Positions 36,846 through 44,816 of a DNA stretch of 47,117 nucleotides are shown in pieces. The first letter of the stretch is position 1, and each line of letters starts with the position of its first letter. The position numbers were made by a program, and so were the translations under genes. The DNA is from JAYEJW01 sp034716535 (GTDB taxonomy: Bacteria > Pseudomonadota > Gammaproteobacteria > Chromatiales > Chromatiaceae): positions 1 through 47,117 of the forward strand of contig JAYEJW010000695.1 of NCBI GenBank assembly GCA_034716535.1, written 5' to 3'. The notes below the pieces were generated by a model that had not been told where the DNA came from, searched no databases, and worked only from the letters and a program-made list of their open reading frames with translations.

Positions 36846-38210
36846 TCAGGCCCCCCCCCCCGCGCACAGGGCGTCCGCCACCCGATCCATGGCCGCCCGC
36901 CGCGATCCCTTGACCAGCACCAGGTCTCCGGGACCCAGATGCTCGCGCAGCGCGGCGATGAGCTGTTCCTGATGTTCGAAGTGGCGCCCTCCTTTGCCGA
37001 AACCGGAGACCGCCGCCGCGCTCAGCTCCCCCACCGCGTGGAGCGCATCGACCCCGGCGGTGCGGGCCGCCGCCCCCATCTCACGGTGCAGGCTCTCCGC
37101 GTCGGGTCCCAGCTCCGCGAGATCACCGAGTACCAGCCAATGGCGCCCCGGCAATCCGGTCAGTACCTCGATCGCGGCCTGCAGGGAATCGGGGTTGGCG
37201 TTGTAGCTGTCGTCGATAACGCGTACCCCGTTGCTCGCGCCTCTTGGCTGAAGCCGCCCCGCTACCGGCTCAAGCGCACCGATCCCCGATTGCGCCGCCT
37301 CCGGCGCAATGCCCAGGGCAAAGGCCGCGGCCACGGCCAGCAGGGCGTTACGCACGTTGTGCATCCCCGCGAGCGGTAGCTCAAGCGCCATGTCGACCTC
37401 ACCGTAGGAAACGTCAAAGCAGGTGCGAAAACCCCGGTCGTCCCAGGTGGTCGTCACACCGTCTGCGGGAGTGCGCACGTCTGCGCCTGCGTCGAGCCCG
37501 CAGGTCAGCACCCGATGCCCTGCCGCCAGATCCCGCCACAGGCCCGTGAAAGGGGAATCGGAAGGGATAATCAGGGTACCGTCGGGCAGCAGGCCCCGTG
37601 TAATCTCTCCTTTGGACCGGGCCACCCCTGCAACACTCCCGAAGCCCTCCAGATGGGCGCGGCCGGCGTTGGTGATGATGGCCACGCTCGGACGGGCGAT
37701 GTCCGTGAGGTACGCGATCTCCCCAGGGTGGTTGGCACCCATTTCGAGCACCAGGAAGTCCTCGCCGCGGGCGGCCAACAAGGTCAACGGCATGCCGATG
37801 TCGTTATTGAGGTTGCCCCGGGTAGCAAGCACCGCGCCGGCACGGCTCAGCACCGCTGCGATCATTTCCTTGCAGGTGGTCTTGCCATTGCTGCCTGTAA
37901 CCGCGATCACTCGCCCGCCGAGCTCCTCCCGCCAGGCGCCCGCGAGCCTGCCCAAGGCCAGGCGCGTGTCCTCCACCACCCATTGCGGAATGTCGGTATC
38001 CACAAGGTGATCGACAAGGGCCGCGACGGCGCCACTCGCCGCCGCTTGGGCCACGAACTGGTGCGCATCGAAACGCTCCCCCTTTAGGGCGACGAAGAGC
38101 TGGCCCACGCAGTTGCGTCGGCTGTCGGCGCCCACGGAGTCGAATGCCGGGTCGGCGCCCTCGATACGACCCCCAACACGCGCGGCAGCCTGGGACAGGG
38201 TCCACATCAT
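36846..38210 (-). CDS. murF: UDP-MurNAc-tripeptide--D-Ala-D-Ala ligase MurF
   Basis: A 454-residue Mur ligase that attaches D-Ala-D-Ala made by Ddl. It has the ATP loop T-G-S-N-G-K-T-T-C-K-E near residues 105-115, N-N-D-I-G-M-P near 132 and D-S-Y-N-A-N-P near 330, all typical of MurF. The first ATG overlaps the murE stop by 4 nt. The last codons contain an 11-base G run (coding strand) just before the stop, so slippage there would change only the extreme C-terminus. Confidence 0.96.
   Translation of the reverse strand: MMWTLSQAAARVGGRIEGADPAFDSVGADSRRNCVGQLFVALKGERFDAHQFVAQAAASGAVAALVDHLVDTDIPQWVVEDTRLALGRLAGAWREELGGRVIAVTGSNGKTTCKEMIAAVLSRAGAVLATRGNLNNDIGMPLTLLAARGEDFLVLEMGANHPGEIAYLTDIARPSVAIITNAGRAHLEGFGSVAGVARSKGEITRGLLPDGTLIIPSDSPFTGLWRDLAAGHRVLTCGLDAGADVRTPADGVTTTWDDRGFRTCFDVSYGEVDMALELPLAGMHNVRNALLAVAAAFALGIAPEAAQSGIGALEPVAGRLQPRGASNGVRVIDDSYNANPDSLQAAIEVLTGLPGRHWLVLGDLAELGPDAESLHREMGAAARTAGVDALHAVGELSAAAVSGFGKGGRHFEHQEQLIAALREHLGPGDLVLVKGSRRAAMDRVADALCAGGGA
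36851..36861. repeat. 11-base poly-C tract at the murF-mraY junction
   Basis: Eleven consecutive C on the plus strand (G on the coding strand) within the last murF codons, about 6-16 bases before the mraY ATG. It is the longest homopolymer I noticed in the window and overlaps the only plausible mraY ribosome binding site. Confidence 0.9.
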
Positions 38211-39751
38211 CGCCCGGCCCTCCCCCGTTCCTGCAAGGCCTGGACGACCTGGGCGCGGTCGCTGAAATGGACCCGCAGGTCACCCATGTCCTGCATGGTC
38301 TCGTGGCCCTTACCGGCCACCAGGACCAGGTCCGGCTCGGCGGCGGTGGCGATGGCCAGGCGTATCGCCAGGGCCCGCTGCCGCTGCACCCGCACCGCGG
38401 CCGGTTCGCGCATACCGGCGAGTATCTCTTGAACGATCAGCTCGCCGTCTTCCCGCCGCGGATTGTCATCGGTGAGGATCACCTCGTCGCTCAAGCGTTC
38501 CGCGATGGCCCCCATCATCGGGCGCTTGCCCCGGTCGCGCCCGCCGCCGCAGCCGAAGACACAAATGAGGCGGCCGCGCGTATGACCGCGCAGATTCAGC
38601 AGGGCCTGCTCCAGCGCATCCGGGGTGTGTGCATAGTCCACGACCACCTGCGGCAGCCCTTCGCCGCCGAAGGGCTCCATCCGTCCGGCCACACCCCGAA
38701 CCGCAGTGAGCTCTCGCAAGGCGCGCTCCAGGGGGAGATCACGGCAAAGCATCACAGCGAGAACGGCCATCAGGTTGGCGGCGTTGAAGCGACCGAGAAG
38801 CCCGACGGTGAGCTCTCCCGATCCGGCGTTTGTCTCCAGACACACACGCAGGCCGCGGGGCAGCGCTTCCACCTCCCGAGCGCGGATCCAGAGATCACAA
38901 CGCGGCGGCGGGACGGCGTCGGGTCGCAGGCTGAAGAAGGCCGCCGAGACACCCGGCGCCAGCTCGTCCAGGATCTCCAGACTCAAGGGATCGTCGAGAT
39001 TGAGTATTGCCCAGCGCAGGTGAGGCATGCGGAACAACCGCCGCTTGGCGGCCCCATAGCTGGCCATGTCGCCGTGATAGTCCAGGTGGTCCCGGCTGAG
39101 GTTGGTGAACAGCGCATAGCTGAAGCGCACCGCGGCAGCCCGTCCCTGCTCCAAGGCATGGGAAGACACCTCCATGGCGACGGCCCGGGCACCGCGGCCA
39201 CGCAGCAGCGCGAGCGTTTCCTGCAGGGTGACCGGATCGGGCGTCGTGTGTGTCCCCGGCGCCAGGTCACCGGGAAACCCAACCCCCAGGGTGCCCACGA
39301 TGCCGCAGGCGAGCTCCGGTGCCAGGGCCTGGGCCAGATAGTGCGTCACGCTGGTCTTGCCGTTTGTGCCTGTAACGCCGATTACCTCCAAGGCAGTACT
39401 CGGATGATCGAAAAAGCGGTCCGCCAGGGCGCTGACCTTGGCGCTCAACGCCGGAACCGGGATCACGGGGAGACGGATGCGGCGCGAGAGCGCGTCCATC
39501 GCCGACGGCTCCCAGCGCTCATCCGGCTCGGCCAGGATGGCGGCGGCGCCTCGGCGACAGGCATCCTCGGCGAAATCCAGGCCGTGGAAGTCGGCGCCGC
39601 CACAGGCAAGGAACAGCCCGCCTGGCTCCACGCGCCGGCTGTCGAGGGTAAGCTGGCCGACCCTGACGTCGGCCACCGACACCCCGTGGGAGAACCCGGC
39701 GAGCAGCTCCGAGAGCAGCCAGGGGCGAGATGCGCGATGCAGAGGCATCAT
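38207..39751 (-). CDS. murE: UDP-MurNAc-L-Ala-D-Glu--meso-DAP ligase MurE
   Basis: A 514-residue Mur ligase adding the third residue. The ATP loop is G-V-T-G-T-N-G-K-T-S near residues 124-133. The motif D-D-N-P-R near 422-426 selects meso-diaminopimelate, so the cell wall is of the usual gram-negative DAP type. E-V-S-S-H-A-L near 194 and D-Y-A-H-T-P near 360 are further family parts. The start overlaps the ftsI stop (ATGA), with GGAGGA about 8 nt upstream. Confidence 0.97.
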   Translation of the reverse strand: MMPLHRASRPWLLSELLAGFSHGVSVADVRVGQLTLDSRRVEPGGLFLACGGADFHGLDFAEDACRRGAAAILAEPDERWEPSAMDALSRRIRLPVIPVPALSAKVSALADRFFDHPSTALEVIGVTGTNGKTSVTHYLAQALAPELACGIVGTLGVGFPGDLAPGTHTTPDPVTLQETLALLRGRGARAVAMEVSSHALEQGRAAAVRFSYALFTNLSRDHLDYHGDMASYGAAKRRLFRMPHLRWAILNLDDPLSLEILDELAPGVSAAFFSLRPDAVPPPRCDLWIRAREVEALPRGLRVCLETNAGSGELTVGLLGRFNAANLMAVLAVMLCRDLPLERALRELTAVRGVAGRMEPFGGEGLPQVVVDYAHTPDALEQALLNLRGHTRGRLICVFGCGGGRDRGKRPMMGAIAERLSDEVILTDDNPRREDGELIVQEILAGMREPAAVRVQRQRALAIRLAIATAAEPDLVLVAGKGHETMQDMGDLRVHFSDRAQVVQALQERGRAGR

Positions 39752-41499
39752 TGGAGATCCTCCACGCCGGCCATCAGCAGGGTCGCCCCAGGGTCGTCCG
39801 GCGGCACATTATAGAGGCGCAGGGCACCTTGCATCACGCGGGCGAACACGGGTGCGGCCACCCGACCGCCGTAGTAGTGCTTGCCCCGCGGCTCGTCGAC
39901 CATCACGACCATGACGAAGCGGGGCTTCGAGACGGGCGCCATCCCTGCGAAGACGGCCTGGTAGCGCCTGGCTGCGTAGCCGCCTCTGACCGCCTTCTTG
40001 GCCGTACCGGTCTTACCTGCAACCCGATAGCCTTCGATGGCCGCCCGCTTGGCGGTGCCCTTCTCGGAGACGACGGTCTCCATCATCTCCCGGACCTTGC
40101 GCGCAGTGTCCGCCCCCAGCACCCGCTCCTCGGGTGGCGGCTCGGCACGTTGAAGCAGGCTGACGGGCCGTTTGATGCCGTCCGCCGCCAACACTGCATA
40201 AGCCTGAGCAAGCTGCAGCGTGGTCACCGAGAGCCCGTAACCGAAGGCAAGGGTCGCGTGCTCGAAACGCGACCAGCCCCCATAATGGGGCAGGCGTCCC
40301 GCCACCTCGCCGGGGAAGCGGCTCTCGGCGGAACGTCCGAATCCGAGCCGGTCGTAGAGCTGCCAGAGCACCGCCCGATCCATGCGCAGAGCAAGCTTGG
40401 TGACGCCGACGTTGCTGGACTTGGTGATGATCCCGGTGGTATCCAGGCGGCCGTAGTTGCGCACGTCCTTCACCCGGTTACGACCCACCTTGAGCGTGCC
40501 GGGACTCGTATCGATGGGGGTCGACGGCCCCACGATGGACGCCTCCAGCGCGGCAGCGACGACGAAGGGCTTCACCGTGGACCCGGGCTCGAACACATCC
40601 GTGAGCGCGCGATTGCGGCGGGCGCTCTTCTCGCCACCGAGCTTGCCGTTCGGGTTGTACGATGGCTGGTTGACCATAGCCAGCACCTCGCCGCTGGCGA
40701 CATCCAACACCACCGCTGAGGCGGCGAGCGCTCGATGTTTCTTCACGGCGCGCTTGAGCTCCCGGTAGGCCAGGAACTGCAGGCGCCGGTCCAGGCTCAG
40801 GGTCAGATCCTTGCCGTGACGTGTCGGCCTGATTCGCTCCACCTCGGAGACCAGCCGGCTGCGGCCGTCCTGGATCACCCGCCGCTTGCCCGCTTCGGCA
40901 CCGAGCCAGGCGTTGAACGCGAGCTCGATGCCCTCTATCCCCCGATCATCCACGTTGGTAAAACCGGTCAAATGGCCGAAGACCTCGCCGCCGGGATAGA
41001 AACGCCGATACTCCGTGTCCATACCGACATCCGTGAGCCCATGACGTTCGACGACCTGCTCGACCGCGAGGGCCTGCTCCGGGCCGATACGCCGTTTGAG
41101 GTACACAAAGGCACGGGTGCTTCTCTCTTCCAGACGCTGCCGCAGAACCTTCGACTCAATCCCGAGGGCCTCGGCCAACGCCCTAATCACCTGCGACCGG
41201 CCGACCAGTTTGCGTGGGTCCGCCCACACGGTCGCGACCGGGGTGCTGACGGCCAGCGGCTCGCCGTTGCGGTCGAGGATCATACCGCGGCGGGCCGGGA
41301 TCTCCTTAATCCGCAGATAGCGCCGCTCTCCTTCATTCTGTAGGAATTCAGTCTCAAGGATCTGGCGATCGAAGGCACTCCAGATCACCGCGAAGAGCGA
41401 TGCGCCGAGCAAACCGGCCAACGCGGCCCGCCGAAGACGAAAATTGGGCACCAGGCTCAGGCGCTGGGCCCGCCTGCGCCGGCTCTCTCTACCGGTCAT
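39748..41499 (-). CDS. ftsI: Septal transpeptidase FtsI (PBP3)
   Basis: A 583-residue class B penicillin-binding protein. One transmembrane helix (about residues 25-45) anchors it. A pedestal domain includes R-R-G-M-I-L-D-R-N-G near residues 70-79. The transpeptidase domain has S-x-x-K as G-S-T-V-K-P-F near 305, S-x-N as S-S-N-V near 360, and K-T-G as G-K-T-G-T-A near 493. The catalytic set is complete. I chose the ATG at 41499, which has GGAGG five bases upstream; an in-frame ATG 12 bp earlier is possible. The start overlaps ftsL by 11 bp. Confidence 0.96.
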   Translation of the reverse strand: MTGRESRRRRAQRLSLVPNFRLRRAALAGLLGASLFAVIWSAFDRQILETEFLQNEGERRYLRIKEIPARRGMILDRNGEPLAVSTPVATVWADPRKLVGRSQVIRALAEALGIESKVLRQRLEERSTRAFVYLKRRIGPEQALAVEQVVERHGLTDVGMDTEYRRFYPGGEVFGHLTGFTNVDDRGIEGIELAFNAWLGAEAGKRRVIQDGRSRLVSEVERIRPTRHGKDLTLSLDRRLQFLAYRELKRAVKKHRALAASAVVLDVASGEVLAMVNQPSYNPNGKLGGEKSARRNRALTDVFEPGSTVKPFVVAAALEASIVGPSTPIDTSPGTLKVGRNRVKDVRNYGRLDTTGIITKSSNVGVTKLALRMDRAVLWQLYDRLGFGRSAESRFPGEVAGRLPHYGGWSRFEHATLAFGYGLSVTTLQLAQAYAVLAADGIKRPVSLLQRAEPPPEERVLGADTARKVREMMETVVSEKGTAKRAAIEGYRVAGKTGTAKKAVRGGYAARRYQAVFAGMAPVSKPRFVMVVMVDEPRGKHYYGGRVAAPVFARVMQGALRLYNVPPDDPGATLLMAGVEDLQ

Positions 41500-41776
41500 G
41501 GCCGCCTCCATCGATCACCCGGACATCTCCGCCCCGAGGCAGGTGCATGCCGAGCAGACGCCGCGCCCGCTCCTCAACCCGCGGCTGGGTGGTCAGTGCG
41601 GCCTCCTCCAGGCGCAGCCGCCCCCACTGCACTTCCAATGCATCGCGCTCCGCGCGCAGCCCCTGGAGCACCATAAACTCGGTTCGACTCAGGTACTTCG
41701 CAAACACGACGCCGACCCCGGAAGCGACCACCCCAAGGATCAGCACCAGCAGGATCCACAGATCGCGCCTTGTCAC
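41489..41776 (-). CDS. ftsL: Cell division protein FtsL
   Basis: A 95-residue bitopic protein with one transmembrane helix (about residues 7-26), followed by a coiled-coil-like heptad region and E-E-R-A-R-R-L-L-G-M near residues 69-78, a conserved FtsL tail. It pairs with FtsB and FtsQ to activate FtsWI. Sequence conservation in this family is low; the assignment rests on size, topology and place between rsmH and ftsI. The start is GTG with a 4-nt overlap of the rsmH stop (GTGA). Confidence 0.9.
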   Translation of the reverse strand: MTRRDLWILLVLILGVVASGVGVVFAKYLSRTEFMVLQGLRAERDALEVQWGRLRLEEAALTTQPRVEERARRLLGMHLPRGGDVRVIDGGGHDR

Positions 41777-42696
41777 GAGAGCCGCTCCGCCACCCGCATG
41801 ACGGCACTGCGCGCCCGCGGATTCGCCGCCACCTCGGCGGGCGATGGCCGAACCGGCTTACCCACCGCCCGCAGCTGGCCTCGGTTCTCCTGCGCCCTGA
41901 CCGGCACGCCGAGCGGAAACCGTTCACCGCGGGCCTTCTCGCGGATGAAGCGCTTGACGATTCGGTCCTCCAGGGAATGGAAACTGATGACGACAAGCCG
42001 CCCGCCGGCGGCCAGGAGACCGCAGACGCAGGCCAGACAGGTCCGCAGCTCCTCGAGCTCGCGATTGATGTGGATACGGAACGCCTGAAAGGTTCGCGTG
42101 GCCGGATGCTTGCCAGGCTCGCGCGTGGGGCTTGCGCCGGCAACGATCTCTGCCAGATGGCGCGTGGTCAGCACCGGCCGCTCGCGGCGGGCCCGCACGA
42201 TGGCCCGGGCTATGCGGCCAGCGTAACGCTCCTCACCGTAGTCGCGGAGGACCCGGGCGATCTCCGCTTCGGACGCCCGCGCCAACCATCGGTCAGCACT
42301 TTCCCCGGCATCTCTGTTCATACGCATGTCGAGCGGGCCGTCCGCCATGAAGCTGAATCCGCGCTCCGCTGCATCGAGTTGGGGCGAGGAAACCCCCAGG
42401 TCCAACAAGAGCCCGTTGGCCGCGCCGAAGATCCCGTGCCGCCGCGCCACGTCCTCAACAAGGGAGAAGGCGGCATGCTCGATCGAAAAACGCGGCTCCC
42501 GGCGCGCCAAGTCCTCGCCCATGGCGATCGCCTCGGGGTCGCGGTCGAGCGCCACCAAACGGCCCTCGGGACCGAGCCGGGACAGCACCCCACGCGCGTG
42601 CCCTCCGCGGCCGAAGGTGCCGTCCAGATAGATCCCGTCCGGTTTGATGGCCAATGCCTCCAAGCTCTCCTCCAGCAAAACCGGCGTATGCGCCAC
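41773..42696 (-). CDS. rsmH: 16S rRNA m4C1402 methyltransferase RsmH
   Basis: A 307-residue SAM-dependent enzyme that methylates N4 of C1402 in 16S rRNA. It begins A-H-T-P-V-L-L-E-E-S, then D-G-T-F-G-R-G-G-H near residues 24-32, the SAM site, and L-L-D-L-G-V-S-S-P-Q-L near 92-102. The C-terminal R-S-A-V-M-R-V-A-E is typical. I chose the GTG at 42696, 23 bp after mraZ, because homology begins there; a TTG 21 bp upstream is the alternative. Confidence 0.95.
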   Translation of the reverse strand: MAHTPVLLEESLEALAIKPDGIYLDGTFGRGGHARGVLSRLGPEGRLVALDRDPEAIAMGEDLARREPRFSIEHAAFSLVEDVARRHGIFGAANGLLLDLGVSSPQLDAAERGFSFMADGPLDMRMNRDAGESADRWLARASEAEIARVLRDYGEERYAGRIARAIVRARRERPVLTTRHLAEIVAGASPTREPGKHPATRTFQAFRIHINRELEELRTCLACVCGLLAAGGRLVVISFHSLEDRIVKRFIREKARGERFPLGVPVRAQENRGQLRAVGKPVRPSPAEVAANPRARSAVMRVAERLS

Positions 42697-42719
42697 GTCG
42701 GTTATCAACCTCTTCTGGT

Positions 42720-43175
42720 TCAGATGGACAGGGCCGCGAAATCCGGGGCCGATTCCAGCTCCTTGAGATCGTCCTCGTCCAGCCACTCCTCACAGCGGCC
42801 GTTCCAGGACTCTTCGTCCCAAAGCTCGAACTTCTTCCCCTGACCGACCAGGGCGACCCGCTTATCGAGCGACGCAAAGCGCCTGAGCTCCGGGGGCAGC
42901 AAGACGCGGCCCTGACCGTCCATATCGACGTCGTGGGCGTGACCGATGTATAGCCGCTGCAACTTTCTCGCCGTCGGATTGAACGACGGCAACCCCTCGA
43001 GCTTGCGCTCGATCTCGGTCCAGTTGGGCTCCGGATAAATCAACAGACAGCGGTCGCTGTCGACGGTCACGACAAGACGGGAGGCACAGCAGGACTGAAG
43101 CCGGTCGCGATAGCGCGCTGGTATCGCAAGCCTGCCCTTGACGTCCAGATTGAGGATAGAGACTCCCCGGAACAA
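42720..43175 (-). CDS. mraZ: Transcriptional regulator MraZ
   Basis: A 151-residue regulator with two AbrB/MraZ-like halves. It begins F-R-G-V-S-I-L-N-L-D-x-K-G-R-L-A-I-P, and the second copy D-x-x-G-R-V-L-L-P-P near residues 85-95 carries the same D-x-x-G-R pattern. MraZ rings bind repeated TGGGN boxes in front of their own operon. The start is TTG, preceded by a GGGGGG Shine-Dalgarno sequence at 5-6 nt. It is the first gene of the dcw cluster; boxes and a promoter are visible upstream. Confidence 0.95.
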   Translation of the reverse strand: MFRGVSILNLDVKGRLAIPARYRDRLQSCCASRLVVTVDSDRCLLIYPEPNWTEIERKLEGLPSFNPTARKLQRLYIGHAHDVDMDGQGRVLLPPELRRFASLDKRVALVGQGKKFELWDEESWNGRCEEWLDEDDLKELESAPDFAALSI

Positions 43176-43199
43176 TGCAGCCCCCCGTCTCGGTGGTTA

Positions 43200-43225
43200 T
43201 TCCCTTTTGCCCCACTTCTCCCCAC
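43200..43225 (-). promoter_or_regulatory. MraZ operator, three 10-bp-spaced boxes
   Basis: On the minus strand the segment reads AAGTGGGGAG, AAGTGGGGCA, AAAGGGAATA in direct series, with GTGGGG at two sites exactly 10 bp apart and a degenerate third. This agrees with the TGGGN direct repeats with 5-bp spacers bound by MraZ. It lies just downstream of the proposed -10 box, so bound MraZ would act in the initially transcribed region. Confidence 0.75.
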
Positions 43226-43234
43226 TTTCCATCC

Positions 43235-43263
43235 ATGGTAGGCAACAATACCCCACCCGTCAA
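43235..43263 (-). promoter_or_regulatory. Sigma70-type promoter of the dcw cluster
   Basis: On the minus strand TTGACG (43258-43263) and TACCAT (43235-43240) are separated by 17 bp. This is 5/6 and 4/6 of consensus at the ideal spacing. It stands about 60 bp before the mraZ start and next to the MraZ boxes. Confidence 0.65.
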
Positions 43264-43434
43264 GGCATGTATCTGTGTTTTCTTTTGTCCCTCAGAGACT
43301 TAAGCAGACCTCTTCACTCCAGCGGAAACCCGACAGTAACCACTTTTGATTCAGCAAGATGCAAGCTTAAATTCGCGCACCCTATAAAGATTAGCGAAAG
43401 CGGAGACGCGAAGATGCGGGGAACGACGGGAGGA

Positions 43435-43845
43435 ATGGGAGCCGGCCTGTAAGCCGGGTTCTGTCGGGGACAGTCATTCATCTGGGATGCACGTCACCGC
43501 GCACCTCGAGCGACCTACCCGGGAACCCGTGCGGGCCGCACGTTGCGGCCCAAAGGCCGCGTGTTCCGCTATTTGGTCTTGCTCCGGGTGGGGTTTACCG
43601 TGCCGCCGATGTTGCCACCGACGCGGTGCGCTCTTACCGCACCTTTTCACCCTTGCCGGCCCGCCGCGGCCCAAGGACGGATCTCCATCCCTAAGCCCGC
43701 GAGCTGAGGCGGTCTGTTTTCTGTGGCACTTTCCGTGGGCTCGCGCCCCCCAGGGGTTACCTGGCACCCTGCCCTGCGGAGCCCGGACTTTCCTCCCCAT
43801 CCGCCGCACTTGAGCGGCGAAGGGGCGACTGTCCGGCCGACTCCC
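43435..43845 (-). ncRNA. rnpB: RNase P RNA, bacterial type A
   Basis: The catalytic RNA of RNase P, read on the minus strand. The 5' end gggagtcggccggacagtcg and the 3' end aacccggcttacaggccgg pair as stem P1/P2. Conserved parts in order are GAGGAAAGTCCGGGCTCC, GGGTGAAAAGGTGCGG, GGTAAACCCC and AGATGAATGACTGTCC near the 3' end. The length of about 410 nt suits type A. It lies between rsmI and the mraZ promoter, an arrangement shared by several gammaproteobacteria. A TAAACT at 43853-43858 may be its -10 box. Exact ends are estimates from the pairing. Confidence 0.96.
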
Positions 43846-43909
43846 ACTACAGAGTTTACACCATTCGGGGCGAAGCTCGCGCGGCTCGACAATGCTCACT
43901 GGTCCCGCG

Positions 43910-44797
43910 CTACGGGCCCGGGCCGGCGGTGCCCTCTTCCTGCCACTGCAGCGCGAGCTTATAGAGGCGGTTCTTCTTCCCTCCCGTGATACGGGCGGCC
44001 AGCGCCGCCGCCTGTTTCATTGGAAGCTCGGCGACCAGAGCCCCTAGGACGCGCTCCTCTTCCTTGGTCTGAGCATCGCCGGCGGGCCCCCGGTTTCCTT
44101 CAATAAGGATGACGAGCTCCCCCTTGCGCTGGTCCGGATTCCCGCCGGCCCGGCTGGCGAGCTCCTCGAGCGTCCCGTCGAGAAACGTCTCGAATCGCTT
44201 GGTCAGTTCCCTCGCCACCACAGCCCGGCGCCCACCGCCGAGCACGGCGCTCAAGTCTTGGAGGGTGGTCACCACCCGGTTGCCCGACTCGTAAAGAATC
44301 AGCGTCCCCGGCTCGACCGCCACCGAGCGTATCCACTCGCGGCGCTTCGCTTCGCCGCGCGGCGGGAAGCCGAGGAAAAGGAAACGGTCGCAGGGCAGCC
44401 CGGCAGCACAGAGCGCACACAGGGCAGCGTTGGCCCCGGGTACGGGCACGACCCGCAATCCCCGAGCGCGCGCTGCCTGCACCAGGGAGAAGCCCGGATC
44501 ACTGATCAGCGGAGTACCCGCGTCCGAGACCAAGGCCACGTCCTTGCCCTTGGCCAGCAGCTCGAGCACGCGAGGCGTCGCCTCCGCCTCGTTGTGGTCA
44601 TGGCAGGACAAGAGTTTCGCAGAAATGCCGTAATGCGCGAGCAAGCGGCGCGTATGACGGGTGTCCTCGGCGGCGATCACCGCCACCTCTGCCAGCACCC
44701 GCAGGGCGCGTTCCGTCACGTCCGCAAGATTGCCGATGGGTGTTGCCACCACGTATAGTACGCCCGACCCGTTCATCACCTTATTCGTCTCCGACAT
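43910..44797 (-). CDS. rsmI: 16S rRNA 2'-O-ribose C1402 methyltransferase RsmI
   Basis: A 295-residue SAM enzyme that adds the 2'-O-methyl to C1402, the same nucleotide that RsmH modifies at N4. It begins G-V-L-Y-V-V-A-T-P-I-G-N-L-A-D and contains A-A-E-D-T-R-H-T near residue 43 and L-V-S-D-A-G-T-P-L-I-S-D-P-G near 82-95. The start at 44797 (M-S-E-T-N-K) gives an N-terminus of family length; ATG at 44776 is the other choice. It diverges from lpoA, with only 19 bp between the proposed starts. Confidence 0.95.
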   Translation of the reverse strand: MSETNKVMNGSGVLYVVATPIGNLADVTERALRVLAEVAVIAAEDTRHTRRLLAHYGISAKLLSCHDHNEAEATPRVLELLAKGKDVALVSDAGTPLISDPGFSLVQAARARGLRVVPVPGANAALCALCAAGLPCDRFLFLGFPPRGEAKRREWIRSVAVEPGTLILYESGNRVVTTLQDLSAVLGGGRRAVVARELTKRFETFLDGTLEELASRAGGNPDQRKGELVILIEGNRGPAGDAQTKEEERVLGALVAELPMKQAAALAARITGGKKNRLYKLALQWQEEGTAGPGP

Positions 44798-44816
44798 CCA
44801 AGCGTGGACAGCAACG

